A DNA stretch of 48,101 nucleotides, from positions 1 to 48,101 of the IMG/VR virus record IMGVR_UViG_3300045918_000141. One strand, given 5' to 3'. This document shows, piece by piece, positions 15,381 to 21,280 of the stretch. The notes beneath the pieces are model-generated. The model had not been told where the DNA came from. It saw only the letters and a list, made by a program, of their open reading frames with translations, and did no database searches. Origin of the DNA: a virus. Both the position numbers and the translations under genes were made by a program. Position 1 is the first letter of the stretch; every line of letters begins with the position of its first letter.

Positions 15381-15505
15381 GGCGGGTGTCGTGGATGCGC
15401 TCTGATCATAGCGCGTCCAACTCCTGTGGGGTGTAAGAATGGGCTTCGGCCTAAGAGCGCACCTTGTCTGAGACCTCCCTCTCAGATCCCGCCAAGCTCT
15501 TTTTT
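15381..15505 (+). ncRNA. Candidate structured RNA 1, four-way junction
   Basis: Closing stem GGCGGG (15381-15386) / CCCGCC (15488-15493). Arm 1: TGGATGCGCT / AGCGCGTCCA (15392-15419), 10 bp. Arm 2: GGTGT / GCACC (15430-15463) topped by GGC-TTCG-GCC (15442-15451), a stable UUCG tetraloop. Arm 3: TCTGAGA / TCTCAGA (15467-15486), 7 bp. Six Us follow at 15500-15505, so the RNA could end by intrinsic termination. It has no CCA end and no tRNA-type loops, and I do not recognise it as RNase P, 6S or tmRNA. Pairing is from direct inspection only. Confidence 0.7.
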
Positions 15506-15513
15506 GGTTTAAA

Positions 15514-15725
15514 TGAACAAAGGTCAGTTTAGTAATCTGAGCAGTATTGGAGTAGAGAAACTCTACTCTAGGTTTACTGCGACCGAAAGGTGTCTACTAC
15601 GTATCCACCTGAAGATCGCAAAACGACAGAAACTGGGACGTCTCCAGGGACCGTGGTCCAACCGGTGCCGGGCGGACCGCGGGATCCGGCATTCCAAATT
15701 CTGTGAGTGATCTGACCTTTGTTTA
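15514..15725 (+). ncRNA. Candidate structured RNA 2, closed by a 14-bp stem
   Basis: Bases 15514-15527 pair with 15712-15725 over 14 bp (one G-U). Inside: an 11-bp hairpin centred on GAGTAGAG-AAA-CTCTACTC (15550-15568); TGCGA / TCGCA (15578-15620) enclosing AGGTG / CACCT and a GAAA tetraloop candidate; and GGTGCCGG / CCGGCATT (15664-15693) enclosing GCG-GAC-CGC. The GC-rich part (15635-15692) stands out from the AT-leaning surroundings. A 65-codon open frame here has no ribosome-binding site and follows the stems, so I treat it as non-coding. The RNA type is unknown. Confidence 0.7.
15550..15568 (+). repeat. TAGAG-N3-CTCTA hairpin, copy 2
   Basis: GAGTAGAG-AAA-CTCTACTC, perfect 8 bp, extendable to 11 bp with G-U pairs (15547-15571). 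It lies inside structured RNA 2. Confidence 0.8.
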
Positions 15726-15738
15726 ACACGCATGTTCA

Positions 15739-15960
15739 CGTATAAGAACCTTACTATATAAAGGTGAGTAGAGTAACTCTGCTCTATAACTCTTTACTCA
15801 CTCAGATTGTCGTCTACGACGACGGCACTGAGTGCACGCAGGATCCTGAAGAAGACATGTAGTTTCTTCAGCTGCGGACCCGGTTCGGATGACGGAGGGC
15901 CCCAGAAGCGCATGAGGTGAACAGCAACAGCAACACCAGTTGTAGAAACATGTTCGTGTA
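15739..15960 (+). ncRNA. Candidate structured RNA 3, possible alternative folds
   Basis: Copy 3 of the 19-nt hairpin (15766-15784) competes with a longer 11-bp pairing of 15763-15773 with 15792-15802. Further stems: GTCGTC-TAC-GACGAC (15809-15823), GCAC-TGA-GTGC (15825-15835), and CGCAG + CTGAAGAA / TTCTTCAG + CTGCG (15837-15876). The 5' part, CATGTTC..GTAT..GAAC at 15731, is echoed at 15949 before copy 4, so this and the next unit look like diverged duplicates. CGTATAAG at 15739-15746 might be a promoter -10. Boundaries are uncertain. Confidence 0.6.
15766..15784 (+). repeat. TAGAG-N3-CTCTA hairpin, copy 3
   Basis: GAGTAGAG-TAA-CTCTGCTC, 8 bp with one T-G pair. That change keeps the pairing, which favours selection on RNA structure. 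Confidence 0.75.
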
Positions 15961-16160
15961 TGGAACTAGAAAGTTCCTGTATAGAGTAACTCTATACTTT
16001 TAACTTTCACCAACCGCTGGTTACCTCCGTTTTTATACTAAAAACTACGGATACCAGCTACTGGTGAGATATCTACTGCAGACATCCCAGCAGAGTCAGA
16101 AACATGAGACGAACAAAATTGAGCAATAACGTATGGGGGTTGGAATCGCCTGTACGACTC
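15949..16160 (+). ncRNA. Candidate structured RNA 4
   Basis: Starts with CATGTTCGTGTATGGAAC, a near copy of the start of RNA 3. Stems: GGAACT-AGAA-AGTTCC (15962-15977); copy 4 of the 19-nt hairpin (15979-15997); CCGT+TTTT / AAAA+ACGG (16027-16050); ACCAG-CTA-CTGGT (16053-16065). It is followed by the strong terminator at 16163. The minus-strand open frame across 16038-16277 is not credible because it runs through this terminator. Confidence 0.55.
15979..15997 (+). repeat. TAGAG-N3-CTCTA hairpin, copy 4
   Basis: GTATAGAG-TAA-CTCTATAC; the stem is identical to copy 1, 11.5 kb away, while the loop differs (TAA versus CTA). One base separates it from the preceding hairpin, as in copy 1. Confidence 0.8.
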
Positions 16161-16162
16161 AT

Positions 16163-16216
16163 TAGACCACACTAAGCAATCCTCTACTTGAAGTGATTGT
16201 CGTGGTCTATTTTTAT
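16163..16216 (+). terminator. Strong intrinsic terminator of the RNA region
   Basis: TAGACCAC (16163-16170) pairs perfectly with GTGGTCTA (16202-16209). An inner stem GCAATC / GATTGT (16175-16200) extends it, and TTTTT follows. It would end the transcript or transcripts carrying the structured RNAs. Confidence 0.8.
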
Positions 16217-16357
16217 AACCAACCATGTTTAAACGACGTATAACATATCTAGGAGCTCTCGGAATCCGGTGGGCCATGACGAATGTTCAAGATAAGTTAA
16301 ACGTTGTTAAAACGTGTTTAAAAGGGTTCTGGCAACAGGCTCTTTTTTAGTTCAATT
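16217..16357 (+). other. Spacer with a second terminator-like hairpin
   Basis: Beyond the terminator I see a 41-codon frame (16225-16350) without a ribosome-binding site, and a second hairpin AGGGTTCTG-GCAA-CAGGCTCTT (16323-16344, one mismatch) followed by six Ts at 16343-16348. The latter probably insulates the next promoter. Confidence 0.4.
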
Positions 16358-16379
16358 AAGGACCTCGTTTTGGTATAAC
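16350..16379 (+). promoter_or_regulatory. Phage promoter, TTGGTATAAC type
   Basis: GTTCAATTAAGG, a spacer, then TTGGTATAAC at 16370-16379; the spacing is identical to other copies. It drives the membrane-protein, DHH, DUF6378 and dUTPase run. Confidence 0.7.
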
Positions 16380-16446
16380 GTAGGTACGATTAATTTAGAT
16401 ATAGGAGCATATTTTGAAACTCACACAACATCAAAGGAGGCTGAAC

Positions 16447-16692
16447 ATGCATAGGCCAGAAGACAACTACATTCCAGCAGATCCCCCCAATATATACCGA
16501 GCTACCTTCATTAGTAGCATTAAAAACAAAGTACTACGTAGATTTATGATGATAACGTCACTGCCGGCCATGATAGCATTCAACATAACAATGCCCTTAG
16601 TAGGTGCCATCCTCTCCTCCATTATGATCTTCATTGTTTCCGTGATGGAGAACGTGGAAACACTTTTTAAAAGCTTTAAGGAGAAATGGTAA
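16447..16692 (+). CDS. Small membrane protein
   Basis: 81 aa from the ATG at 16447, which has a near-perfect AAAGGAGG site; a TTG at 16414 with AGGAG is an alternative that adds 11 residues. It has one or two hydrophobic helices (about residues 33-70: MMITSLPAMIAFNITMPLVG then AILSSIMIFIVSVM) and a charged C-terminus. No family is recognised. Its stop overlaps the next start as TAATG. Confidence 0.7.
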   Translation: MHRPEDNYIPADPPNIYRATFISSIKNKVLRRFMMITSLPAMIAFNITMPLVGAILSSIMIFIVSVMENVETLFKSFKEKW

Positions 16693-17561
16693 TGACGACA
16701 GTAGTACTATACCACGGTAACTGTTTAGACGGCACTGGTGCCAAGTATGCGGCGTGGAAGAAGTTAGGTGATAGGGCCACATATATCCCAGTACAGTACG
16801 GGAATAACTCTATACCTCCTGAGGTAGAAAACTCTGCTGGCCTGACTGTATTTGTATTGGACTTCTCATATCCTAAGGACATCCTGTTAAGTCTTCGTGC
16901 TAAACATAAGTCTGTGACTGTAATTGATCACCATAAGACGGCAGAGGCTGACCTTATAGGAATGCCAGACTGTGTGTTTGACATGACTAAGTCTGGTGCT
17001 GTTCTAGCCTGGGAATACTTCCACGGTAAGAAAAAAATTCCTGCAATCTTGTTACACGTCCAAGACCGTGATCTATGGCAGTGGAAGCTTGCTAAGACCA
17101 AGGAAATTACTACCGGGCTCTCTACGTTGAATGGTAGTGTCTTATTGTGGGATTCTACACTGATCAATGATTTACTGGCCGTAGGTGAGGTGCTCTGTGA
17201 GTATACTGACTCAAAGGTAGACTCTACTACTAAACCAGATAGGGTACGTAAGGTGACTATGTTATTCAAAGGTAGGCCTTACATGGTGGGTATTTTAAAC
17301 GTCACAGAAAACGTATCCGAGATAAATCAGGCTATGTACACCAAAGACCCTTCATTAGACTTCACTATGACCTACTTCATTGGACCCCATAATGACGTGG
17401 TAATGTCATTCCGGTCAGACGGTAGTAAGGAGAACGCCTTTGATGTATCGGCACTTGCAAAGGTTTTTGGTGGTGGTGGACATCACACTGCCGCCGGAGG
17501 CAGGACTAGTCTAACTATCCTGGAGAAGATTCTAAATGGGTCTAAAGACTTGGCTTTATAG
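16692..17561 (+). CDS. DHH/DHHA1-family phosphoesterase
   Basis: 289 aa; the ATG at 16692 is 8 bases from AAGGAG (the ATG at 16686 is too close). Metal-binding motifs: D13 in GNCLDG, D57 in VLDF and D79-H80-H81. The DHHA1 motif GGGGHHTAAGG lies near residue 260. The order and spacing match DHH phosphoesterases that cleave short oligonucleotides or cyclic dinucleotides (NrnA/GdpP/RecJ group). At this length without extra domains it is more like an oligoribonuclease than RecJ. Possible roles are nanoRNA recycling or removal of nucleotide signals used in host defence; the sequence does not decide. Confidence 0.85.
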   Translation: MTTVVLYHGNCLDGTGAKYAAWKKLGDRATYIPVQYGNNSIPPEVENSAGLTVFVLDFSYPKDILLSLRAKHKSVTVIDHHKTAEADLIGMPDCVFDMTKSGAVLAWEYFHGKKKIPAILLHVQDRDLWQWKLAKTKEITTGLSTLNGSVLLWDSTLINDLLAVGEVLCEYTDSKVDSTTKPDRVRKVTMLFKGRPYMVGILNVTENVSEINQAMYTKDPSLDFTMTYFIGPHNDVVMSFRSDGSKENAFDVSALAKVFGGGGHHTAAGGRTSLTILEKILNGSKDLAL

Positions 17562-17739
17562 CCTAAAGAAAAAGCTACACCTCCACCTCTGGACAGGTTG
17601 GGGTGTAGTTGAAAGTGTGTACAGACCTAAAGGTAAGGGGCAGTACGTTATCAATAGGTATTGTATGCTGTGTGCAGCAGAACAAAAAAGAACAATAAAA
17701 ATGAAGGATTTCAAATATGGCAGAAGCAGTGGTAGATAA
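17536..17739 (+). CDS. Small basic hypothetical protein
   Basis: 67 aa. It overlaps the DHH gene end by 26 bases and the next start by 23 bases. GGAGAAG lies about 10 bases before the ATG. It contains CMLC near residues 43-46 and many Lys/Arg. Such nested overlaps are common in this block; moderate support. Confidence 0.55.
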   Translation: MGLKTWLYSLKKKLHLHLWTGWGVVESVYRPKGKGQYVINRYCMLCAAEQKRTIKMKDFKYGRSSGR

Positions 17740-18052
17740 GGCTCATTCGTTCCTAGAAGAAGCTGGGACGGTAATGAAACAACGTGCAACCCTACGTGAT
17801 AAACCTGAGGGTGAGCGTAGTATGGCTACAATTGTGCGTACATTTAACGCATTGACTGGAAAAGAATTAACGGAATCAGAGGGTTGGGAGTTCATGATTC
17901 TGTTAAAGATGGTGCGTGGCCGTCAGGGTAACTATAACCGAGACGATTATGTGGATATGGCCGCATACAGTGGGTTGCTTGGTGAATGTGTGTCAGCTAA
18001 GGTAGTAGTGCCGGCGGTAGAAGCTGACACAAGCGGAAGGGTGAATAGATAA
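17717..18052 (+). CDS. DUF6378-like phage protein
   Basis: 111 aa. It carries ERSMATIVRTFNALTGKELTESEGWEFMILLKMVRG and DDYVDMAAYSGLLGEC, the pattern of a widespread phage family now called DUF6378, of unknown function. GAAGG lies about 8 bases upstream. The stop overlaps the dUTPase start by one base (TAATG). Confidence 0.75.
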   Translation: MAEAVVDKAHSFLEEAGTVMKQRATLRDKPEGERSMATIVRTFNALTGKELTESEGWEFMILLKMVRGRQGNYNRDDYVDMAAYSGLLGECVSAKVVVPAVEADTSGRVNR

Positions 18053-18738
18053 TGAACGACCTACAACGATTAGAAGACATGTTGAAACTCCAGGGCACGA
18101 TGAATGCCTTGGTTAATCCTGATTGGAAGAACGCTAACTACAACTGGCGAGATGCCATCATGTTGGAGGCGGCGGAGGCCTTTAACCATACCAGTTGGAA
18201 GTGGTGGAAGGATACTTCTAAAAAGCCTGACTGGGGTCAAATCAAGCTGGAAGTTATCGACATCTGGCATTTCATACTCTCGATAGCAATCGAGAATGAT
18301 ATGACTGCAGAGGAGATCCTGAATAGCAGATGGACCGAGGATGAGCTGGGAGACCTGCCTATCATGGATCAGGAAGCCTTACGTGATGTTCTTAGGGAAG
18401 TAATTTCAGACTCTGTACGTAGCTCAGATATAGAACTTCTTGACGACATCTTCGTCTTGACAGTTTCAGTAGGTATGACACTAGAAGACGTATATAACCT
18501 ATACGTACCTAAGAACGTGCTGAACATCTTCCGTCAGAATAACGGTTACAAAGCCGGGACTTACATTAAGAACTGGAACTCTAACAAGTTTGATATGGAG
18601 ACAGTGATTGAGGATAATCAAGTTCTCACTTCAATCGTGGAAACTACCAAGCCTGAGCTGCTAACCGCTGAGCTATTAACGGGGCGTTTGTATGTTGAGT
18701 ATGAGAAAGTCAAGGAGACAAAACGTGGCAGTACTTAA
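18052..18738 (+). CDS. Dimeric dUTPase (all-alpha NTP pyrophosphatase)
   Basis: 228 aa. EAAEAFNHTSWKWWK (about 38-52) followed by QIKLEVIDIWHFILS (about 63-77) gives the ExxE...ExxD metal-binding pattern of the dimeric dUTPase/MazG-like fold. The family hydrolyses dUTP to dUMP and PPi. This both keeps uracil out of DNA and feeds ThyX. The W-K-W-W-K segment is characteristic of this family. Confidence 0.88.
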   Translation: MNDLQRLEDMLKLQGTMNALVNPDWKNANYNWRDAIMLEAAEAFNHTSWKWWKDTSKKPDWGQIKLEVIDIWHFILSIAIENDMTAEEILNSRWTEDELGDLPIMDQEALRDVLREVISDSVRSSDIELLDDIFVLTVSVGMTLEDVYNLYVPKNVLNIFRQNNGYKAGTYIKNWNSNKFDMETVIEDNQVLTSIVETTKPELLTAELLTGRLYVEYEKVKETKRGST

Positions 18739-18982
18739 GGTAAAAGTGGAGTACGCACAGGAGGGGCATAAGATGATCATTACGCACCCCCTCATGTCTG
18801 GTGAGCTGATGTTCCCCTGTGCCAACGAAGAAGCTGGTAAGATGATGATTGAGTCGTTGAGTAACGCTACGATTCAGGAAGTTCTGTCCTCTAAGAGTCC
18901 AGATCTGGTTGAAACACTGTTAGGCTCTGTAGGAGAGATTAAGTCCTCTATCAGCAGTATTGCAAGTGCTTTGAAGAAATAA
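18725..18982 (+). CDS. Small hypothetical protein
   Basis: 85 aa. The start is probably the GTG at 18725 (AAGGAG 7 bases upstream), 14 bases inside the dUTPase end; the ATG at 18692 lacks a site. A strand-rich N-terminus is followed by a helical C-terminal half (VGEIKSSISSIASALKK). It is the last gene of the plus-strand block. Confidence 0.65.
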   Translation: MAVLKVKVEYAQEGHKMIITHPLMSGELMFPCANEEAGKMMIESLSNATIQEVLSSKSPDLVETLLGSVGEIKSSISSIASALKK

Positions 18983-18987
18983 AAAAT

Positions 18988-19018
18988 AGAGAAACGGGGC
19001 TAATACGTTTCTTTTAGC
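18988..19018. terminator. Terminator between convergent blocks
   Basis: AGAAACG / CGTTTCT, 7 bp with a 9-base loop. TTTT follows on the plus strand, and an A-rich stretch (AAAAAATA) precedes it, giving Us on the minus strand. It can serve both converging transcription units. Confidence 0.65.
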
Positions 19019-19414
19019 TTAAACGAGCTTTGTAGTACTTGGCTTAATAGTAAAAAAACCTTTAATAAACTTAGACCTAACTCCTAGAGTATCGGTAAGG
19101 AATATATCGTAAGTACCAGTAGTACCGCCGTTCCAACCCCCAGCTAGAGTATCCGAATAAGGTATAGTAACTGTAACTGTTCCGGCAGCCCCACCTAAGG
19201 AGATACCCCTAGTAGATACGCTGGTGGCGCTATCATACGCAATGGGGATATTAACGCTGAACTGAGAATTGTAGCCTATGCCTCTAACGTCCATACGAGC
19301 AGAATACCCTGTTAGGTTCTGAGCCAGTCCAGTGGTATTGTCAGTCATGGTAAAGACCTGAGAGTAGTCAGTGCCTTCGTCAATCTCTATATGGTAGGTT
19401 TGTTGTTGTGCCAT
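19019..19414 (-). CDS. Probable virion or tail-associated beta-rich protein
   Basis: 131 aa. It starts MAQQQTYHIEIDEGTDYSQVFTM, with alternating strands, Thr/Gly-rich segments and a GFFTIKPS end, like the small Ig-like or beta-sandwich accessory proteins of phage tails. There is no enzyme motif. It begins on a TAATG overlap with the o-spanin gene and is the last gene of the minus block. Confidence 0.5.
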   Translation of the reverse strand: MAQQQTYHIEIDEGTDYSQVFTMTDNTTGLAQNLTGYSARMDVRGIGYNSQFSVNIPIAYDSATSVSTRGISLGGAAGTVTVTIPYSDTLAGGWNGGTTGTYDIFLTDTLGVRSKFIKGFFTIKPSTTKLV

Positions 19415-19722
19415 TATTTAATCTTGGTTGTAGAAGGATCAGCCGTGCACTTATCTTTGACGGCAACTAACTCTTTGGTGTAGCCACGATAGATTTCAAG
19501 CTCGGCTATAGCCAGTCTAAGCTTCTCAAAAGTCGTCATCTCTTTTTTAGCTTTATCAAAGGGGTACTCTGTAGGCGTGTTTACAGCAGGAGCGTCACAT
19601 TTGACAGCCACAGGGACCTTCTTCTCTACTATAACAATCTCAGGTTTAGGGCACATCCAAGAGCACCCACTAACACTAAGTGATAGAAAAGCTACGAATA
19701 ACACAATCAGTAAATCCTTCAC
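19414..19722 (-). CDS. Outer-membrane spanin subunit (Rz1-like lipoprotein)
   Basis: 102 aa from a GTG start (AAGGG 7 bases upstream). The signal peptide ends in a lipobox LSVSGC, so the mature protein would be lipid-anchored in the outer membrane. The mature part is short with Pro and a helical segment (FEKLRLAIAELEIYRGY). It overlaps the stop of the i-spanin gene (GTGA), the usual layout of separated Rz/Rz1 pairs. Confidence 0.75.
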   Translation of the reverse strand: MKDLLIVLFVAFLSLSVSGCSWMCPKPEIVIVEKKVPVAVKCDAPAVNTPTEYPFDKAKKEMTTFEKLRLAIAELEIYRGYTKELVAVKDKCTADPSTTKIK

Positions 19723-20108
19723 TTTGCGACCCTTTCTGCCTGGCGTTTAGATATGTATAGGTTGAATAAATCTGTGGTGTTTTTATAGTCGTTTGAAGTC
19801 TTAGGCAGCTTACTGCCGAAGTCACGACTGGTCTCATAATTACCCTTTGAGTATTCTTTTGCCTTATCCACAGCCTTCTTGGCATCACCTGATACGTCAC
19901 CCTGAGCCTTGTTAAAATCTTCAATACTCTTGTAGCAACTTTCCAACAAACCAGACTTAGTTAACATATCTAACTCTAGCTTAGTTATGTCTTTCTTTAA
20001 CTCAGTGATTTTACCCTGCTGATACCAGCATAGTAATGATAACGTTATAAAAACTGCAGCCACGCCACCCAGTATATAGGCCTTAAGTTGTTCCAGAATT
20101 GGCATCAT
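19719..20108 (-). CDS. Inner-membrane spanin subunit (Rz-like)
   Basis: 129 aa. One N-terminal membrane anchor (about residues 12-29, YILGGVAAVFITLSLLCWY) is followed by a charged, helical periplasmic domain (QQGKITELKKDITKLELDM). This topology and the overlap with a lipoprotein gene identify it as the Rz-type partner. Together they would fuse the two membranes in the last step of lysis, which implies a Gram-negative host. Confidence 0.75.
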   Translation of the reverse strand: MMPILEQLKAYILGGVAAVFITLSLLCWYQQGKITELKKDITKLELDMLTKSGLLESCYKSIEDFNKAQGDVSGDAKKAVDKAKEYSKGNYETSRDFGSKLPKTSNDYKNTTDLFNLYISKRQAERVAK

Positions 20109-20448
20109 TACCCTTAGCTATTGAATAGTCAGACTGTCTTCGTTTTTTATTAGTGAAAGGTACTGCACTACAGATATTACAAAGGTACGTAATATTCTTG
20201 AAGTACCTGGGGTACACTTCCACTCGTAGAAAAACCCCCATACAAATTACACTTGCCCCCATATCCATAACTAGTCCAGCCGGCGTTATAGTGGTCATGG
20301 AGAGATCAGCCAATGACGCAAACGCCATTAAAGTTAATCCTAGTTTAATTATTAACCCGTCATGTATCTTGTTAGATAGAACTGCCCACGTACATACGGT
20401 GAATATAATAATATTAGATAGTACGTGTATAATCGTATCAATAGTCAT
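20083..20448 (-). CDS. Small membrane protein, holin candidate
   Basis: 121 aa with about three hydrophobic segments (residues 5-25, 33-52, 58-75) and a polar Lys/Arg-rich tail, the general shape of a class I holin. GGAG lies before the start. It overlaps the i-spanin by 26 bases. It is one of four small membrane proteins in this cassette, so the true holin cannot be chosen by sequence. Confidence 0.55.
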   Translation of the reverse strand: MTIDTIIHVLSNIIIFTVCTWAVLSNKIHDGLIIKLGLTLMAFASLADLSMTTITPAGLVMDMGASVICMGVFLRVEVYPRYFKNITYLCNICSAVPFTNKKRRQSDYSIAKGNDANSGTT

Positions 20449-20449
20449 G

Positions 20450-20782
20450 TTAAACTCCTAGTTTCTTCCTAATTATATTAGCTAGGTCCAATTTTTTCAT
20501 GGCATCAATAATTGCTGCACATAACGATAATCCAAATAACCCTATTAGAAATCCTATGGTTTCATTATACAGGGTTAGATCAAAATAGTTGGATGTTGGA
20601 GATGCTAAGAAGTGGGCTAGTGTAGCCCCTGAACCTACTGTCGTTATCTTTTCCCACACTGATAAGGATTGAGATGCAAATCTAAGAGACAAAGTTGCTC
20701 CCAGTATTCCTGCGACTATAACTGCCATACTACTTTTTAATGTAGCCAAAATTCCTGCGGCTGTTGTTAGTGGATCCGACAT
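20450..20782 (-). CDS. Holin candidate (LydA-like topology)
   Basis: 110 aa with three hydrophobic stretches (about 18-38, 45-62, 75-95), a short N-terminus and a basic C-terminal tail (NIIRKKLGV). Start at AAAGGAG. The pattern of Gly/Ala-rich helices and its place beside the endolysin and spanins make it the best holin candidate here. Confidence 0.6.
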   Translation of the reverse strand: MSDPLTTAAGILATLKSSMAVIVAGILGATLSLRFASQSLSVWEKITTVGSGATLAHFLASPTSNYFDLTLYNETIGFLIGLFGLSLCAAIIDAMKKLDLANIIRKKLGV

Positions 20783-20807
20783 TAACTACTCCTTTGATCC
20801 TCCTATT

Positions 20808-21272
20808 TTAAACGGAAGTTTTAGAAGCTATTAAGTAAGTTCTCCAGTCGCAAGGGCTAGGGGGCATATCATGTAGACCCCATGGAGAGTCCCACCCATG
20901 ATCTATTAATATCTGGTTGACCTTTTCGGAACATATAGATCCTTTATAGTTCTTTACGGTAAAGCCAAAAAACTGTGGAATTTTTCTTAGACCAAAAAAT
21001 AGGTAGTCTAAAACTCCATAGTAATCCCAGTCAGTCTCTAATTGTCTCTCTAAGTCTGCAGCTGAAAGTGAGATAGGACAATCATACATTTCGTATTGGT
21101 CTCCTACATACACAGGCCATATCCTTCTGCGGAATAATAGATTCATATCATAAAAGCGATTAGACGCTTCATCTAGAAATCCTATATGGTACGCAGGACA
21201 GCCAGTAAAGAACTTGGTTAACCTGCCGAAAATGTTGTCCTTATTTAGGATTATTACAATTTTAACTGACAT
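20808..21272 (-). CDS. Permuted papain-fold (NlpC/P60-like) hydrolase
   Basis: 154 aa. H29 in YHIGF precedes C114 in GSICSEKV, the His-before-Cys order of circularly permuted papain-like enzymes (YiiX/LRAT group). Such proteins cut peptidoglycan peptides or act on lipids. Its location between holin-like genes and the M15 endopeptidase suggests wall degradation or a lysis accessory role. The family call rests on two motifs only. Confidence 0.6.
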   Translation of the reverse strand: MSVKIVIILNKDNIFGRLTKFFTGCPAYHIGFLDEASNRFYDMNLLFRRRIWPVYVGDQYEMYDCPISLSAADLERQLETDWDYYGVLDYLFFGLRKIPQFFGFTVKNYKGSICSEKVNQILIDHGWDSPWGLHDMPPSPCDWRTYLIASKTSV

Positions 21273-21280
21273 AAGGGCGA

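Noticed and set aside
15635-15692. RNase P-like ACAGAAA and GC-rich segment
   Set aside because: The partner conserved region (GAGGAAAGTCC type) and the rest of the RNase P core are not seen.
15513-15710. 65-codon plus-strand frame in the structured RNA region
   Set aside because: No ribosome-binding site, and it coincides with extended stems; the composition is that of an RNA gene.
16038-16277. Minus-strand 79-codon frame
   Set aside because: It crosses the strong terminator at 16163-16216 and has no neighbours on that strand.
16225-16350. 41-codon frame beginning MFKRRITYLGAL
   Set aside because: No ribosome-binding site, and the end runs into a terminator-like hairpin and U-tract. A very small leader peptide is possible but unsupported.
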